DNA of 21,196 nucleotides from Desulfobacterales bacterium. GTDB lineage: Bacteria; Desulfobacterota; Desulfobacteria; Desulfobacterales; JAUCGF01. The notes beneath the pieces are model-generated. The model did not search any database, had not been told where the DNA came from, and worked only from the letters and a program-made list of their open reading frames with translations. Position numbers and translations under genes: made by a program. Shown here one piece after another: positions 1-8,200 of this stretch (positions are counted from its first letter, which is position 1; every line of letters begins with the position of its first letter). The stretch spans positions 1 through 21,196 of the forward strand of contig JAOZRC010000014.1 in NCBI GenBank assembly GCA_029940345.1. Direction: 5' to 3'.

Positions 1-1
1 C

Positions 2-103
2 CGCTCTCACGCTTTTGCAGCCGATTTAAGACTTTTCAAACAGGCTCTCAGACAAGATACTATAAAAAAATACGCCTTATTGATCACTATACCTAACTGC
101 TAA
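2..103 (+). CDS. C-terminal tail of an unknown protein (partial, cut by window edge)
   Basis: An open frame enters from the left edge and ends at TAA 101-103. It encodes about 33 residues, ending KKYALLITIPNC. The composition (ADLRLFKQALRQD) looks like ordinary helical protein, whereas the other open frame here is rich in R, S and T. It ends 10 bases before the next ATG, and that gene has no evident ribosome binding site, so the two could be translationally coupled. Too little is visible to name a family. Confidence 0.35.
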   Translation, partial: RSHAFAADLRLFKQALRQDTIKKYALLITIPNC

Positions 104-113
104 TACAATTACC

Positions 114-1043
114 ATGACATTTTTCAGAAAATTTTTCGGCAACAAAAGAGTCCGTAGTAGAACCTCTGATGATACAAATTTTTCTAAAAAAGTTTCAACC
201 TGTATTACAGAAGCCTTAGCCATTATCGATTCCCAAATTAACTTTGATTTCGAAAATTCAGAAGTGACCATTCGAGACGCTGGCGGCCATTTAATAGATG
301 CCAGTTTAAAATTAAAAACAGCGTACAACTTGCAGCCTGACAATCCGCTGTTGCATTATGCTTATGCTTCGGCCCTGCACTGTGCCGGCCAAATACAGGG
401 CGCGCGTAAAGAAATGGAAAGATGTCAGCTAGCCCATTCCGATTTCAAACTCGCCTCCATGGCACTGAATAGTTGGGATAACTGGTGTTCTTTGTTTACG
501 TTGCCCCCTTGGAATAGTGATATCCGCAAAGTGCCTGGGTGCATTTCCAAAATTTTACAAACATCAATGCTACTTCCAATAAGAATGTGCATTTCGCCCC
601 GTGCAGTTCAATTTATCAGAGATGTAAACGATGATTTTCATCACTTGGAATCCCTGGGGTCAAATAAAATTCAGACGATGAATATGATCAGTCCCATTAC
701 TGATCCCCAAATTTTTGCCCTTTTTATCGCTATTAATAAAAATGCGGGCAAACCAATAAGAGTGCAGGAAGCCGATTGTCCGATCAAACCGCGAGGCGAT
801 TGGAGGCGATTAAGATGGGAGCTTTTTTGTATGCAAACCGCTTATGATTTGGTGATTGTCGATCAAGATGATTTTGTTCTTTTTAATATTAGATTGAAAA
901 TGTCTAAAAAGATGATCGCCACCAATAAAAAAATGCTTGCACTCATCGATGATGCCGATGGCAGAGACATTCCGACCCTTGATCTTTTTGATGCCATTGC
1001 ACGCCACCGATCCTATGTAAAATTGGAAGAGTTACGTTTTTAG
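114..1043 (+). CDS. Hypothetical protein with a TPR-like segment
   Basis: A 309-residue soluble protein that I do not recognise. It has no signal peptide or membrane segment. Residues 62-115 resemble a tetratricopeptide unit: a helix around LKLKTAYNLQPDNPLLHYAYASAL, then GQIQGARKEMERCQ, with the usual A/Y/A spacing. The basic N-terminus (FRKFFGNKRVRSR) and the C-terminal half, rich in W, C and I, match nothing I know. No good Shine-Dalgarno precedes the ATG. The closely preceding open frame suggests coupling, or the true start may be downstream. The next gene is a protein phosphatase on the same strand after 122 bases, so the two may be co-transcribed, but nothing shows that they work together. 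Confidence 0.7.
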   Translation: MTFFRKFFGNKRVRSRTSDDTNFSKKVSTCITEALAIIDSQINFDFENSEVTIRDAGGHLIDASLKLKTAYNLQPDNPLLHYAYASALHCAGQIQGARKEMERCQLAHSDFKLASMALNSWDNWCSLFTLPPWNSDIRKVPGCISKILQTSMLLPIRMCISPRAVQFIRDVNDDFHHLESLGSNKIQTMNMISPITDPQIFALFIAINKNAGKPIRVQEADCPIKPRGDWRRLRWELFCMQTAYDLVIVDQDDFVLFNIRLKMSKKMIATNKKMLALIDDADGRDIPTLDLFDAIARHRSYVKLEELRF

Positions 1044-1165
1044 CATGTCAGATATTCTACTGTAAAAAGTTATAATCAGTGTTCCGGTTTCAATGTTTAA
1101 TGTTCAGTAGTAACGCGCTGACACCCGAAATCCGAAACTAATAAACTGAACAAAGGAGGAGCAAG

Positions 1166-1741
1166 ATGGTCCCGGAAATCTATAAAATTAAGAGTTTTGA
1201 TGAATGCTTTTTGGCAATTATGGCCAAACCTCGCAAGGGTGATTGGCTTGAAGACGAAATTTTCGGATTATCGACGTTAGATATCAATATTGTCGTTTCG
1301 TTGCTGGATTTTGGTGAAATTTTAGAACTGGGGTTGCGAGAGGAAAAACAAATATGCGAGGCCAATGGCATTGAATATATTTCTTTTCCGATAAAAGACC
1401 GTAGTGTGCCGGAGTCACCCGCACACACCATACAGTTCGTTCGCAATTTACATCTTAAACTGTTAGCCGGCCAGAACATAGTGATTCATTGCCGCGCCGG
1501 CATCGGTCGTTCGGGACTTATGGCAGCTTGCCTTTTGGTGCATGCCCATGAATCCCCTCCCAAAGCATTTGCACGAATTTCTGAAGCAAGAAGATTGAAT
1601 GTGCCGGATACTCAAGAGCAAATAGATTGGGTGTCAAAAACATATCGCTTTTATGAAAGAAAAATTGATATTGAAGCATCACCTGATACGTTTAGGCCTT
1701 GGAGCGTCGAAGCAAGACAATACCTCTGGGCGAGTTGTTAA
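1166..1741 (+). CDS. Dual-specificity-type protein phosphatase (Cys-based)
   Basis: A 191-residue cytoplasmic phosphatase of the Cys-dependent DSP/PTP superfamily. The P-loop HCRAGIGRSG (residues 108-117) is the CX5R signature, with nucleophile Cys109 and phosphate-binding Arg115. The probable general acid is Asp78 in FPIKDRSVP, the equivalent of the WPD loop. The C-terminal motif VPDTQEQIDWV (146-156) is typical of small DSPs, in which a Gln after the P-loop positions water. The gene starts at an ATG with a strong AAAGGAGGA site 5-13 bases upstream. The expected reaction is removal of phosphate from phospho-Tyr, -Ser or -Thr in proteins, although some relatives act on lipids or nucleotides. 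No kinase is nearby, so the substrate is unknown. A fold-back repeat follows directly downstream. Confidence 0.9.
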   Translation: MVPEIYKIKSFDECFLAIMAKPRKGDWLEDEIFGLSTLDINIVVSLLDFGEILELGLREEKQICEANGIEYISFPIKDRSVPESPAHTIQFVRNLHLKLLAGQNIVIHCRAGIGRSGLMAACLLVHAHESPPKAFARISEARRLNVPDTQEQIDWVSKTYRFYERKIDIEASPDTFRPWSVEARQYLWASC

Positions 1742-1821
1742 CCCCGTTGTTTCAGACAGATTTTACCACAAATCCGTGATGAAACAAAAGCTTTTACTTA
1801 TCTGCAAGCTATGTTAAAAAA

Positions 1822-1935
1822 GGCTACCAACTTAATGTGGGACAAAAATCGGGTTTCTAAAGCAGTGAAAAGCTACGGGAATTACAATGGCTGAGAAACC
1901 CGATTTTTAAACTGTCCCGCCTTATGTTGGTAGCC
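1822..1935. mobile_element. 114-bp MITE-like fold-back element (type A)
   Basis: The ends are perfect 10-bp inverted repeats, GGCTACCAAC ... GTTGGTAGCC. The inversion continues inward: left GTGGGACAAAAATCGGGTTTCT pairs with right AGAAACCCGATTTTT and GTCCC, interrupted by a few unpaired bases. TTAAAAAA flanks both sides (1814-1821 and 1936-1943), consistent with an 8-bp target duplication, though it is A/T-rich. There is no coding capacity. It lies 80 bases after the phosphatase gene and may fold into a strong RNA hairpin at the 3' end of that transcript. Confidence 0.75.
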
Positions 1936-2009
1936 TTAAAAAAGACTTCAGTGCGTTTCTTTGGGTTAACCCAACGGAATATCGGAGTGATTGAATCATA
2001 TTTTTTTAG

Positions 2010-2147
2010 GCATCCTTTATTAGTCAGTTTACACTTTGTCCCGTTAGGGACATAATATCTATAGAAAGATGCTTGCTAATACAACAAGTCCCGTAGGGAC
2101 GATATAGAAAAAGTGTAAACTACTTTTAGGCTATTTTGAAGGATGCC
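2010..2147. mobile_element. 138-bp MITE-like fold-back element (type B, copy 1)
   Basis: The terminal inverted repeats are GCATCCTTTA-type at the left and GAAGGATGCC at the right. A second inverted pair lies inside (AGTTTACACTT at 2027-2037, AAGTGTAAACT at 2111-2121). Between them are two small hairpins, GTCCCGTTAGGGAC and GTCCCGTAGGGAC, each followed by a related ATAG tract (TATCTATAGAAA and GATATAGAAA). The 9-bp direct repeat TTTTTTTAG flanks it at 2001-2009 and 2148-2156. Related copies lie at 13605-13752 and, decayed, at 9277-9395. It has no open frame, so it would have to be moved by a transposase encoded elsewhere. Confidence 0.75.
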
Positions 2148-2189
2148 TTTTTTTAGAATGATTTATTTGGCAGTAACTGATTGCAATGT

Positions 2190-2210
2190 GTCCCGCCTTA
2201 TGCTGGTGGC
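2190..2210 (+). repeat. Solo fragment resembling the right end of the type A element
   Basis: GTCCCGCCTTATGCTGGTGGC matches 1914-1934 at 19 of 21 positions. It sits 15 bases upstream of the next gene's ATG, so part of that gene's leader may derive from a repeat. Confidence 0.45.
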
Positions 2211-2224
2211 AGAAAGGAGTAAAG

Positions 2225-2914
2225 ATGGAATGGGCCAATTTCTTTGCCGAAGTGTGCAACGAAACGGTTCAAGGAAAAAATTCACTGATGCGGTCAAAAA
2301 GAGTCAACGCACTGCATACCAGACTATACATTTTGGAATCGATTCAGAAAATATTCAGGAATCGTCCTGATTTTAAAGGCTCGCCGCTCGAGGAAAGACA
2401 GATTATCGCCGGCACCTCCAAAGATAACATTACGAGTTGGGATTTGTTTGGTTCAATGCGGGGCAATGGACGTTTTGTAAATAAAATAAACAACAACGAT
2501 ATCAATATATCTTTAGCGCTTGATGAAATTCCGTTAACGGGATACATACACAAAATGTACTATCAAAAGTTCCTGAAAGCTTATGTTAAGGCTTTTCCCC
2601 AGGGAGGCGCGGGATTGGCGACAGTTAGCCGCTTGTTGGCAATGAAACGCCCGGATCAATTTGTTTGCATTAATGGTAAAAATGAAGATAACTTGCGATA
2701 TATGTTTGATATTAAGCGTAGTAAAACGAGACACGATTATGATTGGTACTGGGATAGCGTGATTATGACAATTCATCACACAAACTGGTGGAAAGCGCCT
2801 AAACCGCCAATTTACGAAGAACTGAAAGTATCTGTCTGGCTCGGAAGAGCGGCTTTTCTTGACTCGGTTGCAGTGTATCAACTTTTCCCTCAGCATAGGG
2901 GACGATTTAGATAA
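2225..2914 (+). CDS. Orphan 229-residue protein of unknown function between repeats
   Basis: The ATG at 2225 is chosen over an in-frame ATG at 2186 because AAAGGAGTAAAG ends directly before it. The product starts MEWANFFAEV and has 229 residues. It is soluble, with no signal peptide or membrane segment. The conserved-looking parts are a central GNGRFV, then GGAGLATVSRLLAMKRPD, FVCINGKNEDNL, and a C-terminal WDSVIMTIHHTNWW ... WLGRAAFLDSVAVY. This pattern (glycine-rich helix start, RPD, then a conserved 'xNxxN') reminds me of poorly described proteins seen near restriction and defence genes, but I cannot name a family from sequence alone. Fold-back repeats flank it on both sides, which fits accessory DNA. 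It has no operon partner. Confidence 0.75.
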   Translation: MEWANFFAEVCNETVQGKNSLMRSKRVNALHTRLYILESIQKIFRNRPDFKGSPLEERQIIAGTSKDNITSWDLFGSMRGNGRFVNKINNNDINISLALDEIPLTGYIHKMYYQKFLKAYVKAFPQGGAGLATVSRLLAMKRPDQFVCINGKNEDNLRYMFDIKRSKTRHDYDWYWDSVIMTIHHTNWWKAPKPPIYEELKVSVWLGRAAFLDSVAVYQLFPQHRGRFR

Positions 2915-2950
2915 AAGTATCTGCTTCCTATCCCAAAAGGAACGGGGATG

Positions 2951-3175
2951 AAGTAACTTCCCCATTTTATAATCCGAATCACTCAGATTGAAAATTATGA
3001 ATTCAAAGTATCTTAGGAATGAGGACAAAATAACTTACCCATTTTCAGAAAAGGAGTGCAAACTTCAGTTTGCGTCACAGAATCGCAAACTAAGTTTGCA
3101 CTCCGGAGTGGGGACGTTATTTCGTCCCCGTTGCTAAGATACAATTCAAAGCTAAATTATAATTGGGGAAGTTAT
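2951..3175. repeat. Large nested palindrome between convergent genes (type C)
   Basis: Three layers of inverted repeat are nested. The outer pair is AAGTAACTTCCCCA (2951-2964) with TTGGGGAAGTTATT (3163-3176). The middle pair is GTATCTTAG...GGAC.AAATAAC (3008-3034) with GTTATTTCGTCC...CTAAGATAC (3116-3142). The core pair is GGAGTGCAAACTTCAGTTTG (from 3053) with CAAACTAAGTTTGCACTCC (to 3104), around a loop of about 9 bases. It fills the gap between the orphan gene and the parA stop, two convergent genes. It may act as a two-way transcription block, although no T-run typical of an intrinsic terminator follows the core stem. Confidence 0.7.
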
Positions 3176-3192
3176 TTGGTGCTTATGCCGAA

Positions 3193-4131
3193 TCAGATTT
3201 CCATTGCGATAATTTCTTTGGCCAGTTCAAAATATTGTAAAGCCGCCGGGCTATGTTTGTCATAATAACTGACAGGCTCTTTCATAATCTGAGATTCCTT
3301 GATTTTAGCATCATAATCAATCACCGTTTCAAATGTCATTCCTCCGTAACTCCCCTTTAACTTGCTTACCACCAGCTTGGCAACAGTGCAATTGTGGTCA
3401 TACATTGTTACCAATACGCGTGATCGGATTCGAGGATTGGTGTTTCGCTTCACCCGCTTGATGAGCTTGATCGTCTGGCCAACTCCTTGAGTCGAAAGAT
3501 ATTCGCTTTGACAGGGTATAATAACAAAACTCGCGGCGGTTAGCGAATTCAGCACAAAATAACCCATGGACGGAGGTGTGTCGATAAAGATATAATCATA
3601 TTGATCAGTCAACCGGCTAAGACGGTCTTTCAGCATATATTCAAAAAAGTTAACACCAAAATAACGCCGGTTTAATAAGATCATATTTTCATCAGACGGA
3701 AGCAAAGCCAATCGGGCGTATTTGGTGTTTAATATATAGGATGAAAATTTTGAACCGGAATGGATCGCATCATAAAATGAGTGAGCGTTTTGATACCCTA
3801 AAGTGCTTGTTAAACTGGCTTGAACATCAAAGTCAATCATCAAAATCCGCTGGTTCATCATAGCGAGAGAGGCGCTCAGGTTGAGACACGTAGTGGTTTT
3901 GGAAACCCCTCCTTTTTGATTACTGACAGAAATGATGCGGCATGGCTGTTTTAGCGCAGGTGATGGTGCGCCCGTTATAAATTGGCTGATTTCTTTGTTT
4001 TTAGGAGCGATTGCCCGGTGAACAGTGAAAACCCGTTGACAGCGGGAGCATCTTACTTTGGATCCGGATTCACTGATAAGCGTCTCGTTGACGTTGAATT
4101 TACTGGCGCAATTTGTACATAAGATGATCAT
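3193..4131 (-). CDS. ParA/MinD-family ATPase with N-terminal MJ0042-type zinc ribbon
   Basis: A 312-residue protein. Residues 1-36 form a zinc ribbon with Cys pairs C5-x2-C8 and C28-x2-C31 (CTNC ... CSRC), as in the MJ0042 family. A linker of about 30 residues leads to a ParA ATPase with deviant Walker A KGGVSKTT (73-80, signature Lys73), the IDFDVQ motif with Asp102, and Walker B FIDTPPS (Asp184). Family members dimerise on ATP and ride the nucleoid or a polar hub. Those in chemotaxis operons (PpfA of Rhodobacter, ParC of Vibrio) position or segregate chemosensory arrays, which is the likely role here. It is the last gene of the cluster, 71 bases after a cheB-like gene, with AAAGGA before its ATG. 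The zinc ribbon may provide the docking contact; that is inference. Confidence 0.88.
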   Translation of the reverse strand: MIILCTNCASKFNVNETLISESGSKVRCSRCQRVFTVHRAIAPKNKEISQFITGAPSPALKQPCRIISVSNQKGGVSKTTTCLNLSASLAMMNQRILMIDFDVQASLTSTLGYQNAHSFYDAIHSGSKFSSYILNTKYARLALLPSDENMILLNRRYFGVNFFEYMLKDRLSRLTDQYDYIFIDTPPSMGYFVLNSLTAASFVIIPCQSEYLSTQGVGQTIKLIKRVKRNTNPRIRSRVLVTMYDHNCTVAKLVVSKLKGSYGGMTFETVIDYDAKIKESQIMKEPVSYYDKHSPAALQYFELAKEIIAMEI

Positions 4132-4202
4132 GGTTGAATCCTTTTCATATTGTATTGCAAGGGCGCTTCTCCCCGCCTTACGACAAAGCCGTTCCTCACC
4201 AT

Positions 4203-5273
4203 TTATTTAAGCCCTTCTTCCGCAGAATTTGTTAATTTTTCGATGGTGCCGGGAAGGTCATGTTCTTGCACCACCATATCCACAACCCCTTTTTCAACGG
4301 CATTTTCTGTCAGATTCGGATAAACGCAGCATTTACTGTCTTGTGCGACTGTTATACCGGACTCCGCCTTAATATTGACAAAACCGTCGGCGCCGTCACG
4401 ACCGGTTCCGGTCAATAACAAACCGATGGTGTTTTGCCGGAACATGCAGGCGGCTGATGAAAACAGCACATTCAACGGGTTGGCAACCGGGCCGGCAAGT
4501 TTTAAACAGATTTCGTCTTGCATATTCCTCCGGAATTCCAATGATTGTACATTCGAACAAATATAGCAGACACCTTGTTCAAGCACCTGTCCTTCTACAG
4601 CATTTTTTATCTTCCAAGGAACTTTTTCATCAAACCGTTCAACAAAGGCCGCAATTATTTTAGGTGATATCTCCTTCATTACAACAATCGCGGCTGGGAT
4701 AGCCGGCGAAAGCTTGGTCAGAAGACGAATAATTGTGTTAGGCCCCGTTAGGTTGGTGCCGATTGTAACGATATACTCAAGCTCCCGGAATTGATACCTG
4801 GCACTCAATTGATCGCGCACATTCCATTGAGGAAGGCGCACTCGATGGATATTGCTGATATTCACCGAAGTAGCCATTTTGGTGCGGTCTATAATTGAAT
4901 GCTTTGCCTGATCGATATTAACTGAAATTGCGCCGGAAGGCTTGGGGACAAAATCAACAACGCCAAGCCGCAGAGCCTCAAAAGTAATGACGCCGTCACT
5001 GAACAGGGAACTCAACACCACCACCGGAACCGGTGATTCGATCATAATGTGCCGGATACTCGTGAGTCCGTCCATGACTGGCATATCAATATCCAGTGTA
5101 ACAACGTCCGGATGCAATTGTTTTATTTTCTGAAGCCCCTCCATTCCGTCTCTGGCCGTTCCGACCACCTGAAGCACGGGATCGGTCTCCAAAATGTTAG
5201 CAATGGCCCGACGCATGAAAACCGCGTCATCCACCACCAGTACTTTAAATTTTTTTATTATATTTGTCGCCAT
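4203..5273 (-). CDS. CheB-like protein (REC + methylesterase fold) lacking catalytic Ser and His
   Basis: 356 residues when started at ATG 5273, four bases after the cheA stop. An in-frame upstream ATG (5336) would only add a tail, unlike a receiver, that overlaps cheA. The receiver domain spans 9-125 with acidic Asp15/Asp16, phospho-acceptor Asp61 (LDIDMPVMDG), Ser89 and Lys111, all intact. Residues 165-350 follow the CheB C-terminal fold, but IGASTGG reads IGTNLTG (Ser becomes Asn174). The QHMPP region reads VMKEISP with no His. Only the Asp of LTGTGRDGADG (Asp293) survives. The domain should therefore not hydrolyse receptor methyl esters. It lies between cheA and parA, with coupled translation. 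It may work as a phosphorylation-controlled binding protein rather than an enzyme. Confidence 0.88.
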   Translation of the reverse strand: MATNIIKKFKVLVVDDAVFMRRAIANILETDPVLQVVGTARDGMEGLQKIKQLHPDVVTLDIDMPVMDGLTSIRHIMIESPVPVVVLSSLFSDGVITFEALRLGVVDFVPKPSGAISVNIDQAKHSIIDRTKMATSVNISNIHRVRLPQWNVRDQLSARYQFRELEYIVTIGTNLTGPNTIIRLLTKLSPAIPAAIVVMKEISPKIIAAFVERFDEKVPWKIKNAVEGQVLEQGVCYICSNVQSLEFRRNMQDEICLKLAGPVANPLNVLFSSAACMFRQNTIGLLLTGTGRDGADGFVNIKAESGITVAQDSKCCVYPNLTENAVEKGVVDMVVQEHDLPGTIEKLTNSAEEGLK

Positions 5274-5277
5274 ATCA

Positions 5278-8200
5278 TCACATGGCCGCCACGCGAGCCT
5301 CGGATACAGACCGTCCCGCTTTGCTATAATTGCCAAAATCCCCGTAAACTGTTTTTTGGCTTCGCATCAGGGTCACCCGTTCGATGGTCAGATTAACAAG
5401 TTCATAGACATCCAAAATGAGAGAAACCCTTCCGTCACCTAAGATAGTGGCACCGGAAAAGCCGCTTTTTTCCTGTAAATAGTCCTCCAGCGGTTTTATC
5501 ACCACCTCTTCCTGGCCGATCAAGTCGTCCACAACCAGCCCGATTTTTTTCAAACCGGTGCTGACAATTACAACGAATTCCTTACCTTTTAGCTGTTCGT
5601 CCACCGGTATATCAAACAATTCGGATAATCTGACCAATGGCAGCGTTGCATTACGAATATAGATAACTTCATTACCTTCGATAGTGGAATTGTCTTCTTC
5701 AGCAATTCGTAAGGTTTCCTCAACAGTGGCAAGCGGGATCGTGTAAAGCTCTTTTCCCACTCTGACCAACAAGGCCGGTATAATCGCCAACGTTAGCGGT
5801 ATTTTGATGCGCAGTTGTGTAAAAGCACCTTGTTCAGAATCAATCTCCAACGTACCATTCAGTTTTTCTATATTCTTTTTGACAACATCCATGCCAACCC
5901 CGCGACCGGAAGTATGCGTGACTTGCGCGGCCGTTGAAAAACCGGGTTTTAAGATAAGTGATGTAACATCTTTTAATGACATGACGGCCAATTCCTCTTG
6001 AGTGATGAATGCTCCCGCAAGCGCCACTTCTTTGATTTTATCAGGGTTTAACCCTTGACCGTCGTCGCGGACTTCGATGACCACATGGTTGCTTTCATGG
6101 TAAGCTTCGAGGATTATCCGCCCGGTTTCGGGTTTGCCAAGCCGCCGGCGTTCATTGGTTGATTCAATGCCATGGTCCACTGCATTACGGATAATATGAA
6201 TCAGGGGATCTGATATCTTTTCAATGATCATTTTATCCAATTCGGTGGCTTCCCCCCTGATATCCAGCGTCACTCTTTTGGGCGTGTCATGAATTAAGTC
6301 ACGCACCAGCCGGGGATAACGATTAAAAAGTTGTGAAATGGGAAGCATCCGCACTCGCATCACCCCTTCTTGAAGTTCAGTGGCCACTCTTCCCAAGTTG
6401 ACCGTGGCCTCATTCAATCTGAACGTGATGGCGCGCACTTGCTTCATCTCCTTTTGTTCCAAACGGGAAGATTCTTTAAGATATTGCTGTAAATCCCGCA
6501 TCTCATTGTATAATTGGGAAAACCAAGCGCGGCTGACCACCAGTTCACCGACTTGGTTCATTAAGGCATCAATTTTGTTCGCGTCGACGCGTACACTCTT
6601 TTTCATTACAACGCCGTATTGCTTTTCTTTCAACTGCGCTTTTGTTACATCAGCGTCTGTGGTTCCGGCGATAGGTGCGGTTTCCCCTGTTTTACCAGTT
6701 AAGGAAAGCCCTTCAGCGGGTTCGGATGCCTGTGTGGTAACTGTTTCTTGCAATTCGTCAGTTACCAGGGATTTTTTCTCAGAAACGTCACTTTTAGCTT
6801 TCGCTTCGGTTTTAGGCGCTTTGGGTGCCGACGGCGTTCCTGATTCTTCAGGGGTTAAGTCAGGCTCCGCTTTGATTTTTTCTTCAGCTTCCTGGGTCTC
6901 AGCGACAAAGGGAGGAACCGGTGCTATTTCAATTTCCGGTATTTCGGAAACAGCGGGTGTTTCCGATGTTTCGGCCAGGCCAGGGAGTTCCGTTTCGGCT
7001 TTGGTTTCATCCGGTAATGGGCGTTTCGGAAACGCTTCGTCAGACGTCAGTTCTATGTATTTGCCTGTTTCATCAGTCCCGGATTCAATAATAGGGTGTC
7101 CTTCAGGCGTCAGATCGCTTTTTGAAAACAAATTGGCGTCGATCATATCCTGGGAATCACTGGTTCGGTGGATATGATCCTCCCGGTAAAAATCATAAGC
7201 GGATGCAAGTTTGTCAAAAAGCATTTTATCATTTTCAAGTGGCGGCATGGCAGCGTCTTCCACTTCAGCCGTTTTTGGGAGTTCATCGGTTTCAGCCCCT
7301 ATATGATCTGGCCCACCCGGCACCTCCGTCTCAGCCGCCGCAACCGGTTCGATTTCATCGATATCCGTTATTTCAACAACGCTTTCGGTTTCCTCCTCTT
7401 CGATTGTCCCTGTTACACTTTTGGTATCATCCGCTTTAACCGACTCAACCGCTTTTTCAGGTTCAGCGGTATCAGTGAATTCATTCGGTTCTTCCGGACC
7501 AATCGCCACAACCGGTTCGACCTCATCGCTTATTTCATCAATATCCGATATTTCGACAACACTTTCAGTTTCCCCGGCTTCGATCGTCTCTGCTATACGT
7601 TTCGTGTCAACCGCTTTTACCGTTTCGAGGCCCTCTTCTTTTGTTTTAATCGGGAGATACTTACTGTCATCAATTTCTTCTAATCGTTGGGCATCAATTC
7701 GAAACTTTTGCAGTTGTGGAAAAAGACTTACGATTTTATTAATATAAGGTTTCAGTTGGAATTTAATAAAATCCGACCAGGAAAGCTTTCCGGATTGGAC
7801 AGATTCAGCTTGCGTTTGCTCAATTGCAGTTATCCAATTTTCATAAAATATAGCGAGATTATCATATCCCATATAATTGGCTGATGAGCGCAACGTCTTG
7901 ATGATGTCAGTATATTGATTGAAAATTTCAACCACACCATCAGAATGAGGTGGATCATTGAGATACGCAAGTATTTTAGTAAAAGAATCATTGAGCTGAT
8001 TCGTAAAGATGGCAAATAACTCCGGATCGCCGAGATCATCGCCGCGTATCTCCTCAACTAAGATGGCGTCGGGTTCATCTTCGGGGTCGGATTGAATTCC
8101 CGTTGAAGGCGCAATTTCCATGACATCATCGACAGCCATTTCGATAGCTGTTTCAAAATCAGCATCCTCTAACTCTGACCCTGTTTCCGTTTGGGATGCA

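Noticed and set aside
2041..2101. Two GTCCCGT-AGGGAC units as a CRISPR array
   Set aside because: There are only two short palindromic units with unequal spacing inside a fold-back element, with no third repeat and no cas gene.
2143..2370. 75-codon plus-strand frame overlapping the start of the orphan gene
   Set aside because: It begins within the type B repeat, has no ribosome site, and overlaps a better frame with AAAGGAG in front.
3053..3104. Core palindrome as a standard intrinsic terminator of parA
   Set aside because: The stem is strong but no T-run follows on the transcribed strand, and it is embedded in a larger repeat.
5274..5336. Upstream ATG (5336) as the start of the cheB-like gene after cheA
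   Set aside because: It would overlap cheA by 59 bases and add an N-terminal tail unlike a receiver domain; ATG 5273 sits directly after the cheA stop.
6380..7177. Long plus-strand open frame inside cheA
   Set aside because: It is antisense to the acidic linker and kinase coding region; its Ser/Ala/Val-rich product is the mirror of the Glu/Thr/Pro-rich linker.
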